This document shows, piece by piece, positions 18,442 through 25,937 of a DNA stretch of 64,000 bases. The stretch is from Acidobacteriota bacterium (lineage in GTDB: Bacteria > Acidobacteriota > Terriglobia > UBA7540), in assembly GCA_004298155.1 (NCBI GenBank), contig SCRD01000018.1, positions 248,001-312,000 on the forward strand, given 5' to 3'. The position numbers and the translations under genes are program-made. Each line of letters opens with the position of its first letter. Within the stretch, counting starts at the first letter, position 1. The notes under the pieces were generated by a model. It did no database searches and was not told where the DNA came from. It saw only the letters and a program-made list of their open reading frames with translations.

Positions 18442-18468
18442 CGCAGACCGCAAAGACGGCGGTCTGCG
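18442..18468. repeat. Perfect hairpin, family C, copy 2
   Basis: CGCAGACCGC pairs perfectly with GCGGTCTGCG over a seven-base loop and is followed by CTACC, as in the 14.5-kb copy. It lies just upstream of the first pterin synthase gene. Confidence 0.75.
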
Positions 18469-18531
18469 CTACCGGCTTTGGCTCCTCGGAATGACGGGGG
18501 GACGAACCAGACGAGGGGGATGGAAAACAGA

Positions 18532-18939
18532 ATGATCTATCTGACCCGGCGCGCCGAATTTTCGGCTTCGCACTATTATCACAATCCGGATTTCAGCCCG
18601 GAAGAGAATCAGCGTATCTTCGGCAAGTGCAATAATCCGCACGGCCACGGGCATAATTATACCGTCGAGGTGACGGTGGCGGGCGAGGTGGATGCCACCA
18701 CCGGCATGGTCCTTGACCTCAAAGACCTGAAAGCCGTGCTTGAAACGGAAGTGATGCAGCGGATGGACCATAAGTTTCTGAACAAGGAAGTTCCGGCATT
18801 CGCAAGGTTGATTCCGACCACGGAGAACATCGCGGTGGAGATCTGGAACCTGCTGGCGGCGAAACTTCCGAGCGGCCGCCTGCATCGAATCCGCTTGTAT
18901 GAAACGGCGGACCTGTTTGTGGATTATTACGGGGACTGA
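18532..18939 (+). CDS. 6-pyruvoyltetrahydropterin synthase, first tandem copy
   Basis: The 135-residue protein is a full-length member of the PTPS/QueD T-fold family. Zinc ligands His14, His39 and His41, catalytic Cys33 and the Asp79-His80 pair, and the pterin-anchoring Glu124 (YETAD) are all present. The spacing C-x5-HGH (GKCNNPHGHGHNY) is that of true 6-pyruvoyltetrahydropterin synthase, rather than the C-x3-HGH of QueD. PTPS converts dihydroneopterin triphosphate to 6-pyruvoyltetrahydropterin, the precursor of biopterin. The ATG at 18532 gives the family start; in-frame ATGs at 18478 and 18520 are alternatives. Its TGA overlaps the next gene's ATG (TGATG), and that gene overlaps folE, so three pterin genes are coupled. 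Confidence 0.92.
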   Translation: MIYLTRRAEFSASHYYHNPDFSPEENQRIFGKCNNPHGHGHNYTVEVTVAGEVDATTGMVLDLKDLKAVLETEVMQRMDHKFLNKEVPAFARLIPTTENIAVEIWNLLAAKLPSGRLHRIRLYETADLFVDYYGD

Positions 18940-19394
18940 TGGTTTCACTGACCAGGCGTTACCGATTTTCAGCATCGCACCGTCTGCATAATGAAGCGCT
19001 GAGCGCGGAAGAGAACAGCCGTGTGTTCGGCAAGTGCAACAGCCCTTACGGCCACGGGCACAACTACATTGTGGAGGTCACCGTGCGCGGGCCGGTTGAT
19101 GCGGCCACGGGAATGGTGATGGACCTGGGGATGCTGGACCAGGCTGTCGAAAAGGAAGTGCTGGACCGCTTTGACCATACCTACCTGAACCTGGACGTCC
19201 CCAATTTTCAGGGAAAAGTGCCGACCACGGAAAACCTTTGCGTCGAGATTTACAACCTGCTCTGCGCAAAGCTCGACGGCGGAAAGGGAGGCGCGCAGCT
19301 TGAGAAAGTGCGCCTGGAAGAGACGAGCTCAAATTCCTTCGAGTACTCGGGCACGGCGGCTGGCGCGGAATTGACCCATAGAGAGAGAAAATGA
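18939..19394 (+). CDS. 6-pyruvoyltetrahydropterin synthase, second tandem copy
   Basis: This 151-residue paralogue aligns with the first copy from residue 1 with no gap through residue 110. It keeps His14, Cys33, His39, His41, Asp79-His80 and a C-terminal glutamate (RLEETSS), with the same C-x5-HGH spacing ([13 protein letters not shown]). It differs by a 16-residue C-terminal tail. Both copies therefore look catalytically intact rather than one being a decayed duplicate. PTPS enzymes are homohexamers, and a mixed hexamer or two distinct pterin substrates are possible. Start and stop both overlap the neighbours (TGATG with the first copy; ATGA with folE). Confidence 0.92.
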   Translation: MVSLTRRYRFSASHRLHNEALSAEENSRVFGKCNSPYGHGHNYIVEVTVRGPVDAATGMVMDLGMLDQAVEKEVLDRFDHTYLNLDVPNFQGKVPTTENLCVEIYNLLCAKLDGGKGGAQLEKVRLEETSSNSFEYSGTAAGAELTHRERK

Positions 19395-19999
19395 AGACAA
19401 ACGATAAATCAACAGTAGCGGAACCAGAGCAATTGGACCAACTGGACCCTCTGGAAGAAGCAATGCGCCGCGCGCTACGCGAACTGGGAGAAGATCCCGA
19501 CCGCGAAGGGCTGAAGGAGACGCCGCAGCGCGTGGCAAAGTCGCTGAGGTTCCTCACCAGCGGCTATCGCCAGGACGTGAAGAAGGTGCTGAACGGGGCT
19601 GTCTATTCCGTCGCCTATGACCAGATGGTGATCGTGAAAGATATCGAAATCTTCAGCCTGTGCGAGCACCACATGCTGCCGTTCTTCGGCCGCTGCCACG
19701 TAGCCTATGTCCCCACGGAGAAAGTAATCGGGCTGAGCAAGATCCCCCGGCTGGTGGACGTTTTCGCGCGCCGATTGCAGATCCAGGAGCGGCTCACCAC
19801 CGAGATTGCCGAGACCATCATGGAGACCATCAAGCCGCAGGGAGTGGGCGTTATTATCGAAGCCAAACACCTTTGCATGATTATGCGCGGCGTTGAAAAG
19901 CAGAATTCCGTCGCGGTGACGTCGTCCATGCTGGGCATCTTCCGCGATTGCGATCAGACACGCTCGGAATTCCTGCGGCTGGTGAAGCAGCGGAGCTAG
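19391..19999 (+). CDS. folE: GTP cyclohydrolase I
   Basis: The 202-residue protein has the GTP cyclohydrolase I signature: zinc ligands Cys91 and His94 in [18 protein letters not shown], a third ligand Cys162 in [10 protein letters not shown], and a conserved VGLSK-like IGLSKIPR. It makes 7,8-dihydroneopterin triphosphate from GTP, the first step of both folate and tetrahydrobiopterin synthesis. Length and motifs are normal. Coupling by a four-base ATGA overlap to two PTPS genes puts it in a biopterin rather than folate setting; no folB, folK or folP is nearby. Confidence 0.95.
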   Translation: MKTNDKSTVAEPEQLDQLDPLEEAMRRALRELGEDPDREGLKETPQRVAKSLRFLTSGYRQDVKKVLNGAVYSVAYDQMVIVKDIEIFSLCEHHMLPFFGRCHVAYVPTEKVIGLSKIPRLVDVFARRLQIQERLTTEIAETIMETIKPQGVGVIIEAKHLCMIMRGVEKQNSVAVTSSMLGIFRDCDQTRSEFLRLVKQRS

Positions 20000-20140
20000 G
20001 AAGCAGAAAATAGGAAGTTGCGAGTAGGAAATAGGGGCTAGGGAACGGACCCTCACCCGCGCCGACGAAGTTGGGGACTGTCAGGTTTCCGTTTTCCTAC
20101 TTCAGGTTTACTACTCCCTACTTCCTGTTTTTTTCTACTT
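19998..20140. repeat. Imperfect inverted repeat of GGAAGTAGG-type words
   Basis: Between folE and the reductase gene, purine-rich words (AGGAAGCAG, AGGAAGTTGCGAGTAGGAAA) are mirrored by pyrimidine-rich words on the same strand (TTTTCCTACTTC, ACTCCCTACTTCCTG). They could fold into a long imperfect hairpin. It probably separates the two transcripts or belongs to another repeat family. Confidence 0.45.
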
Positions 20141-20184
20141 GCTCGGCCTCTACAGTTCGACGGAACCAGAGAACCCGGCTTTTC

Positions 20185-20895
20185 ATGCACACGTTAAAAA
20201 ACAGGGTAGCTGTTGTGACCGGAGCCAGCCGCGGCATCGGCCTGGCGATTGCGCAGGCTCTCGATCGCGAGGGCGCGGAAGTGGTGCTGGTGGCGCGCAA
20301 CAGGAAGGCGCTGGAATCCGCCCGGAAAACGCTGGGGGCGGGCGCGAGCGTTGTAGCGGCGGACGTCGGGCAGCCTGCTGACGTCGGTCGTGTTTTCCGG
20401 CAGGTGAAGAAGCAGCATGGCCGGCTCGATATCCTGGTGAATTGTGCGGGTATTTTTACATACAAGCCGTTCGTTAAAACTACGCTTGAAGATTGGCATC
20501 ACAACATCGGAACCAACCTCACCTCGCTTTTCCTGACTGCCAAGGCAGCCCTTCCACTGTGGGAAGGCAGCCGTCATGCGCACCTTGTGAATATCCTTTC
20601 CACTTCAAGCCGGCAGGCATTTACGAACTGCTCGGCCTATACGGCGGCAAAGTTCGGGGCGCTGGGGCTGACGCGGGTGCTCAGGAAAGAATTGCAGCCG
20701 AAGGGCATCCGAGTTACGGCCATTCTTCCGGGCCTGACGGACACGGAGATGCTGAAGGAATTTGGATTTGACGTTCCACGCGGCAAACTGATGCAGCCCG
20801 AAGATGTTGCGGCGGCGGTGATTTCTGCCCTTCAGCAGCCGGCACGGACGGCCGTGCATGAGGTGCTGCTGATGCCCGCGGCGGGTGCAATATAG
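20185..20895 (+). CDS. Short-chain dehydrogenase/reductase, possible pterin side-chain reductase
   Basis: The 236-residue protein is a classical SDR: TGASRGIG nucleotide-binding loop at 12-19, NCAG at about 86-89, and a catalytic Ser near 141-142 with Tyr152 and Lys156 (YTAAK). Family members are NADP-dependent reductases of many carbonyl substrates; 3-oxoacyl reductases and sepiapterin reductase both belong here. It lies 185 bases after folE in the same direction, so a role as the sepiapterin reductase that would complete a BH4 pathway is possible. The sequence alone does not prove this. ATG at 20185 is preferred to upstream frame extension from 20071 because the family begins just before the TGASRGIG strand. 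Confidence 0.88.
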   Translation: MHTLKNRVAVVTGASRGIGLAIAQALDREGAEVVLVARNRKALESARKTLGAGASVVAADVGQPADVGRVFRQVKKQHGRLDILVNCAGIFTYKPFVKTTLEDWHHNIGTNLTSLFLTAKAALPLWEGSRHAHLVNILSTSSRQAFTNCSAYTAAKFGALGLTRVLRKELQPKGIRVTAILPGLTDTEMLKEFGFDVPRGKLMQPEDVAAAVISALQQPARTAVHEVLLMPAAGAI

Positions 20896-20983
20896 GGAGT
20901 ATCGTCTAGCAGCCTGCACGCTACGTTGCGCCGGGCCGCGTGCCGGGAGCTCTGTGACGCAGGAACACCTGGCGGCCAAACTT

Positions 20984-21013
20984 TTGCCAAATGGGTGAAA
21001 ACAATGCTATGCT
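20984..21013 (+). promoter_or_regulatory. Candidate promoter of rpsO
   Basis: TTGCCA at 20984-20989 and TATGCT at 21008-21013 are separated by 18 bases, about 50 bases upstream of the rpsO start. Confidence 0.6.
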
Positions 21014-21062
21014 ATCCCATGAAAATGTGGGAGAAATAGTCGGAAACGAGGAGAATTAGCGG

Positions 21063-21332
21063 ATGGCGTTAACCCGTGATTCAAAGTCGCAAGTTATTTC
21101 AAAATACAAGGTCCATGCTTCGGATACGGGTTCGCCTGAGGTGCAGGTTGCTCTTTTGACCGAGCGCATCTCTTACCTGACGGAGCACTTTCGCGCACAC
21201 CGGAAAGATCACGCTTCAAGACGGGGCCTGCTGACGATGGTCAGCAAACGGAAGCGGCTGCTTGATTATCTGAGACGGCACAATGCCGATCGTTACAAGC
21301 AGGTGATCGATCGGTTAGGGATCCGCAAATAA
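21063..21332 (+). CDS. rpsO: 30S ribosomal protein S15
   Basis: The 89-residue product is a standard S15: [19 protein letters not shown] and [25 protein letters not shown] are the family blocks that contact 16S rRNA helices 20-22. GAGGAG about nine bases before the ATG supports the start. The rpsO-pnp order is conserved across bacteria, and in E. coli S15 represses its own translation; no such site could be assessed here. A terminator follows it before pnp. Confidence 0.98.
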   Translation: MALTRDSKSQVISKYKVHASDTGSPEVQVALLTERISYLTEHFRAHRKDHASRRGLLTMVSKRKRLLDYLRRHNADRYKQVIDRLGIRK

Positions 21333-21386
21333 GCGGCTGTGAAGGAAAGCGAGAAGACACTGGGTCAAACCGCCCCTTCTGGATCG

Positions 21387-21424
21387 AGCGACCCCCGGCA
21401 GGAGTGCCAAGGGTCGCTTTTTGT
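21387..21424 (+). terminator. Terminator between rpsO and pnp
   Basis: AGCGACCC pairs with GGGTCGCT, with an inner CGGCA/TGCC stem, followed by TTTTTG. It lies about 55 bases after rpsO. In many bacteria a leaky terminator or an RNase III stem sits at this spot. Confidence 0.75.
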
Positions 21425-21625
21425 TTAGTGGGGCGTCTGGGTGTCTTGAGTTGGTCCGTTCGTTAATTGCAGTACCCACCTCGGTCCGTGGTTCCCACGC
21501 CAAAATGACAAGGCTTTCTGAGGTCCCTGCCGCGAATGGCTGGCGCCGGAAGTGAATCCGGAGCGTTCTCACGGCACAAAGTGGAGGGGGGGCAGGCGAG
21601 CCGGCAAAATTCGGAGGTTAAATTA

Positions 21626-23728
21626 ATGGAGCAAGTCAGTATTCAACTGGGAGGAAGTACCCTATCAATTGAGGTCGGCAAGCTGGCCAAGCAGGCGAAC
21701 GGCTCGGCCTTTGTGCGTTACGGCGACACGGTTGTGCTGGCAACGGCATGTTCAACCAAACCGCGTGAAGGAATCGATTTCTTTCCGCTCACAGTCGACT
21801 ATCGCGAGTATACCTACGCAGCAGGGAAGATCCCCGGCGGTTTTTTCAAACGTGAAGGACGCCCTACGGAAAAGGAAATTCTCAGCAGCCGGCTGATTGA
21901 CCGTCCGGTGCGGCCCATGTTTCCCGAGGGGTTCAAGGACGAGACCCAGGTGATCGCCATGGTGCTTTCGGCAGACACCGACAACAACCCGGACGTCATC
22001 GGCCTGGTGGCCGGAGCGGCGGCCCTTTACCTTTCAGATATTCCGTTTCCAACGCCGGTGGCGGCGGTGCGTGTGGGCCTGGTGGAAGGCCACCTGGTTA
22101 CCAATCCGACTTATACAGAAGTAAAGGCAAGCATTTTGAACATGGTGGTTGCAGGCAGCGAGGACGCCATCGTGATGGTAGAAGCCGGGGCCACCGAGGT
22201 TTCCGAGGAAACCATCAATGACGCCATCCAGTACGCGCACGGGGAAATCAAAAAGATCGTGGCGGTTGAAAAAGAGCTGTTCGCGAAACTGGGAATCAGC
22301 AAGAAGCATTTTGTGGCCGCTGAATTCGACAAAGCCATCGAAGCCGAGGTCCGGCAGAAAGTGGAGGCGAACCTCCGCGAGGCCATGAATACCTCGAAGT
22401 ACCCCAAGCTCGAAAGCCAGAGCAAGATTTCCGGACTCAGGGAAGCGCTGGTGGCGAGTTATCCGGAGACTGACGAGGAAAAGCGCCGGAAAGCGGGCGA
22501 AGCCTTCGACCGGCTGGAAGAGCGTGTCTTTCGCGAGGATACTCTGCTGAAACGCCAGCGTCCTGACCGGCGGGCTTTTGACCAGGTCCGGACGATCACC
22601 TGCGAAGTGGGACTGCTGCCGCGCACCCACGGCTCCGCGCTGTTCACGCGCGGCGAGACGCAGGCCCTGGTGACGGCAACGCTTGGCACCGCAGAAGACC
22701 AGCAGCGCCTGGATGTGCTGGAAGGCGAGTCGTTCAAGCGCTTCATGCTGCACTACAATTTCCCGCCCTTCAGCGTGGGCGAAGTGGGGTTCCTGCGCGG
22801 GCCCGGACGGCGCGAAGTGGGGCACGGCGCGCTGGCCGAACGCGCTCTTGCCAGAGTTATTCCGGATGAAGCGGCCTTCCCCTACACCGTCCGCGTGGTT
22901 TCCGACATTCTCGAATCCAACGGATCGTCATCGATGGCGAGCGTTTGCGGAGGCTGCCTCGCCCTGATGGACGCCGGAGTTCCCATCAAATCGCCCGTGG
23001 CCGGAATCGCCATGGGACTGGTAAAGGAAGGCGACAAATACGCCATCCTCACCGACATTGCCGGCGCCGAGGACCATTACGGCGACATGGACTTCAAAGT
23101 GGCCGGAACCAAGGACGGCATCACGGCGCTCCAGATGGACATTAAGGTGACCGGCATCACGCCCGCGATCATGGCGGAAGCCCTGGCACAGGCAAAGGCC
23201 GCGCGCCTGCATATCCTGGAGAAAATGGTGGCAACAATTCCCGAGCCTCGCACCAAGATTTCCGCATACGCCCCGCACATCCACACCATCCACATCAACC
23301 CGGCCAAGATCGGCGAGTTGATCGGGCCTGGCGGCAAGGTGATCCGCGGAATCGTGGAGCAGACCGGCGCCAAGATCGACGTGGAGAACGATGGACGCGT
23401 CAACGTGGCGGCCGTTGATGAAACCTCCGCCAGCAAGGCCCTCAAGATCATCAGGGACATGATGGCCGAGGCCGAACTCGGCAAGACCTACCTTGGCAAA
23501 GTGGTCCGGCTGGCTGATTTCGGCGCCTTTGTCGAAATCTTCTCCGGCACCGACGGCCTGCTGCACATCAGCGAGGTAGCCGAACATCGCATTCGCGATA
23601 TTCGGGAAGAATTGAAGGAAGGCGACCAGTTGCTGGTGAAAGTGATTTCGATTGACGGCAACAAGATCCGTCTTTCACGCAAGGCTGTCCTGCGCGAGCA
23701 GCGCCAGAAGACGGGGAAAGAAAACTAA
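21626..23728 (+). CDS. pnp: Polyribonucleotide nucleotidyltransferase
   Basis: The 700-residue protein shows the PNPase layout: first RNase PH domain (FVRYGDTVVLATAC, GGFFKREGRPTEKE), a helical linker, second RNase PH domain (PFSVGEVGFLRGPGRREVGHG, and the catalytic-site DIAGAEDHYGDMDFKVAGT), a KH domain (IGPGGKVIRGI) and an S1 domain ending LRLSRKAVL-like. It degrades mRNA 3' to 5' by phosphorolysis. GGAGG eight bases before the ATG at 21626 decides the start; the longer frame from 21536 is not needed. Length matches the family. Confidence 0.97.
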   Translation: MEQVSIQLGGSTLSIEVGKLAKQANGSAFVRYGDTVVLATACSTKPREGIDFFPLTVDYREYTYAAGKIPGGFFKREGRPTEKEILSSRLIDRPVRPMFPEGFKDETQVIAMVLSADTDNNPDVIGLVAGAAALYLSDIPFPTPVAAVRVGLVEGHLVTNPTYTEVKASILNMVVAGSEDAIVMVEAGATEVSEETINDAIQYAHGEIKKIVAVEKELFAKLGISKKHFVAAEFDKAIEAEVRQKVEANLREAMNTSKYPKLESQSKISGLREALVASYPETDEEKRRKAGEAFDRLEERVFREDTLLKRQRPDRRAFDQVRTITCEVGLLPRTHGSALFTRGETQALVTATLGTAEDQQRLDVLEGESFKRFMLHYNFPPFSVGEVGFLRGPGRREVGHGALAERALARVIPDEAAFPYTVRVVSDILESNGSSSMASVCGGCLALMDAGVPIKSPVAGIAMGLVKEGDKYAILTDIAGAEDHYGDMDFKVAGTKDGITALQMDIKVTGITPAIMAEALAQAKAARLHILEKMVATIPEPRTKISAYAPHIHTIHINPAKIGELIGPGGKVIRGIVEQTGAKIDVENDGRVNVAAVDETSASKALKIIRDMMAEAELGKTYLGKVVRLADFGAFVEIFSGTDGLLHISEVAEHRIRDIREELKEGDQLLVKVISIDGNKIRLSRKAVLREQRQKTGKEN

Positions 23729-23794
23729 AAACTGGAGGGGCCTGTAGAACTCTGACGGGTGATATCAGGTTCCTTGGATTGCATTTCACGACCG

Positions 23795-23839
23795 CTGCCG
23801 GCGAGAGGATAAGTCCTTCGCGCCGGCAGTTTCTTTTTT
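23795..23839 (+). terminator. Intrinsic terminator of pnp
   Basis: CTGCCGGCG pairs exactly with CGCCGGCAG and is followed by TTTCTTTTTT. It lies about 65 bases after the pnp stop. Confidence 0.9.
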
Positions 23840-24179
23840 ACAGCGCTGATGTCTGCTGCGCTGCCTGTATGTTTGGGGTCTCGTTTCTGCAAATCGATGA
23901 TCGGGAACATTCAGAGCACGTTGTGCGTATTCATTTGTGTGAGTTTGTTCTGTATCCTCTGTGCAAGGAGAAGAGCAAAAGGCGGAGAACACGGAGCCTG
24001 TCTGCCCTCTGTGTTAAGTTTTTGACGGCACAGAGATATCGTGCGGGCCTGGCGCTGCATGGAAATGCAGGCTTCCTTGCCCTCACTGGCGCCGAATGAG
24101 TGCGAGCTTTTCTACTCGCTTGACACTCTTTCGCGGGTTTCATAGCATAAAAGTTGGCGGGCTTATAAATTCAGAAATC
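23840..24179. other. Gap between pnp terminator and STAS gene
   Basis: A 106-codon frame crosses this stretch but has poor composition and no family motif. Words like CCTCTGTG recur in both orientations and may be a decayed repeat. The promoter of the STAS gene should be here, but no clear element was seen. Confidence 0.4.
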
Positions 24180-24533
24180 ATGGATATAAGAGTCGATTCT
24201 CGCAATGACGTAACAATTGTGCGGCTGCAAGGAAAGTTCCTGGCTGACCGCGACGGCCCGCTTTGCCGCGACAAAATGAATGAATTGATCCAGTCGGGAA
24301 GGCGGAAGTTTCTCTTTGATTTTTCCGGCGTGCCCTACATTGATTCGACGGGGCTGGGATTTCTTGCCGGGTGCCGTGCCGCGGCCCAGAGAGCCGGAGC
24401 GGGGCTGGTGCTGGCATCGCTCGACGAACGCGTCAGGCGCGTGCTCGACGAGGTGAAGCTTTCCGAATATTTCCTGATTGCTGAAGATGAAGCACACGGC
24501 ATCGCGCGGCTGGACGAAATTTCACAGAGTTGA
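24180..24533 (+). CDS. STAS-domain anti-sigma factor antagonist
   Basis: The 117-residue protein is a single STAS domain: VTIVRLQGKFLADRDGP at the N-terminal strand and VPYIDSTGLGFLAGCRAA, with the phosphorylatable serine at about residue 56, near the centre. Such proteins (SpoIIAA/RsbV type) free a sigma factor or act in partner-switching when unphosphorylated. No anti-sigma kinase or phosphatase is adjacent, so the partner is unknown. The ATG at 24180 matches the family start; a longer frame from 24096 adds 28 atypical residues. A ribosome binding site is not evident for either. Confidence 0.85.
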   Translation: MDIRVDSRNDVTIVRLQGKFLADRDGPLCRDKMNELIQSGRRKFLFDFSGVPYIDSTGLGFLAGCRAAAQRAGAGLVLASLDERVRRVLDEVKLSEYFLIAEDEAHGIARLDEISQS

Positions 24534-24876
24534 CCGGGGTCTCCTGCCGAAATCTTCCTGACGACTCCATCTGCCATTTCATCCTGATCCCGTTCGCCCT
24601 CCGCTTGCGAACTGCCGTGATCCTTCGCTTTGCTCAGGATGACAGACGAAGGGGCCCGGAATGACACGAAGGGCTCAGGATGACTTGGCACGCGGAATTT
24701 CCAACGGCCAGTAAAATCCTTACATAGGCCCCTGCCAGTTAGATTTGTTACCGCATCCTCGCAACAGGCTAATCTTTTTTCTCCATTCAGCCGATTTTCT
24801 ATACTGCATTAGAGAAAAAGGGTCTGAAACTTTGGGACCACTTGACCAGAGGAGCGGAGGTTGACTGTACTGACCC
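24534..24876. other. Repeat-bearing gap between STAS and PilZ genes
   Basis: No gene. The left half carries degenerate family A repeat words (see 24618-24684). The right half is relatively AT-rich and may hold the promoter of the PilZ gene (TATACTG near 24798), without a clear -35. Confidence 0.4.
24618..24684. repeat. Degenerate family A repeat cluster
   Basis: Several partial copies in both orientations: TGATCCTTCGCTTTGCTCAG, GGAATGACACGAAGGG and GGCTCAGGATGAC. These match the arms of the inverted repeat at 14211-14291. Confidence 0.6.
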
Positions 24877-25677
24877 ATGCCGGAAGAGCAGAAACGACGG
24901 ACAGATCGTGTACTGGCGCCCGTTCGCATTCGAGTAATCGGAAATGACGTTTCCGGAGTATCGTTTAGTGAAGAGACCATAACCGTCAGCTTCAGCCCGG
25001 GCGGGGCCCGCATCAGCCTTACCCATCCTCTTCTGCCGGACGACATCATTCTCATCAAGAACCTCGCGAATGACATCGAAGAAGAGTTCCGCGTTGTGGG
25101 GGCTTTCCAGCAGGTTTTTGGCGACCGCCGCGAGTGGGGAGTCGAGGCGCTGAACCCGGAGAGCGGAATCTGGGGTATCGACTATACGCCGCCGAGGGAA
25201 GGCCTGCAGCCCAAAGTGCTGATTGAGTGCGCGGCATGCAGGAACGCAATTCAAAGTCCGCTTTCAACCATCGAGTATGACGTGCTTCTGGCTACCGGGC
25301 TGATTTCCCGCCATTGTGAACGCTGCAAGGAAACCACCCGGTGGAAACCAAGCGACCAGCCCCTTACCTCTGAAATCATCCAGCAGAGCCACAGCCAGGG
25401 ACCGCCATTGACAGAGCGGCGAAAATCAAGGCGGCTGCAACTTGTCATGCGGCTCATGGTCCGCAACAGCTGGGGCGTAACGGACATTGCTCAAACCCGT
25501 AACGTCTCAAAAGGCGGGCTATGTTTTGTGAGCGCCAAAGTCTTTAACGTAGGAGACGAACTCTTCATCACGCTGCCCTTTGCCTACAACCAGGCCCCGG
25601 TCGAGACCCCCGCGCGAGTCGTGTGGACGCAGTTGACGGAATCAGGACGCCAATACGGCGTCTGCTACCTGAAATAG
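24877..25677 (+). CDS. PilZ protein: two PilZ-like domains flanking a CxxC zinc ribbon
   Basis: The 266-residue protein has an N-terminal PilZ-like half (R7-x3-R11, then SFSPGGARI at 39-46, where the usual D/N is Ser), a middle segment with Cys118, Cys121, Cys147 and Cys150 as two CxxC pairs 25 residues apart, and a C-terminal PilZ domain with R181-x3-R185 and the intact NVSKGG (N209-x-S211-x2-G214) motif. PilZ domains bind cyclic di-GMP. The C-terminal domain should bind it; the N-terminal one is degenerate. The cysteine pairs suggest a structural zinc ribbon. No signal peptide or membrane segment, so it is cytoplasmic. Neighbours (STAS protein, secreted protein) give no direct partner. Confidence 0.85.
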   Translation: MPEEQKRRTDRVLAPVRIRVIGNDVSGVSFSEETITVSFSPGGARISLTHPLLPDDIILIKNLANDIEEEFRVVGAFQQVFGDRREWGVEALNPESGIWGIDYTPPREGLQPKVLIECAACRNAIQSPLSTIEYDVLLATGLISRHCERCKETTRWKPSDQPLTSEIIQQSHSQGPPLTERRKSRRLQLVMRLMVRNSWGVTDIAQTRNVSKGGLCFVSAKVFNVGDELFITLPFAYNQAPVETPARVVWTQLTESGRQYGVCYLK

Positions 25678-25937
25678 GCCGCCGACTGTACTCCTCATCC
25701 CGGGTGGAACGGTCGTAGGCGCGCCCGTGACGAAATTTCAAGCCGCCTCCACAGGTAACTCTGTGGCCTTACGGGTGCTTTGACTATTGCGCTCACCCTG
25801 TTGATTCTTGCGCCCTTAACTCTTTAAGTGGGCTTTTTGCTGGACGTGTGCCCTATAATGCTGGAGCGGCGCCACCAGCCCAGCAAGCAGGAACTGAGGG
25901 CTGTGAGCGGGAATCGGACCCGGCGAGGGATCGGTCA

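Noticed and set aside
14190-18531. Possible CRISPR array because of repeated hairpins
   Set aside because: Repeats are spaced irregularly (hundreds of bases), differ in sequence and have no cas genes; they are interspersed palindromes.
18532-19394. The two PTPS genes as QueD for queuosine
   Set aside because: Both have C-x5-HGH spacing rather than the QueD C-x3-HGH, and no queC, queE or queF is nearby; kept as PTPS.
23779-24099. 106-codon frame after pnp
   Set aside because: Overlaps the pnp terminator, Cys/Arg-rich low-quality sequence without a ribosome binding site.
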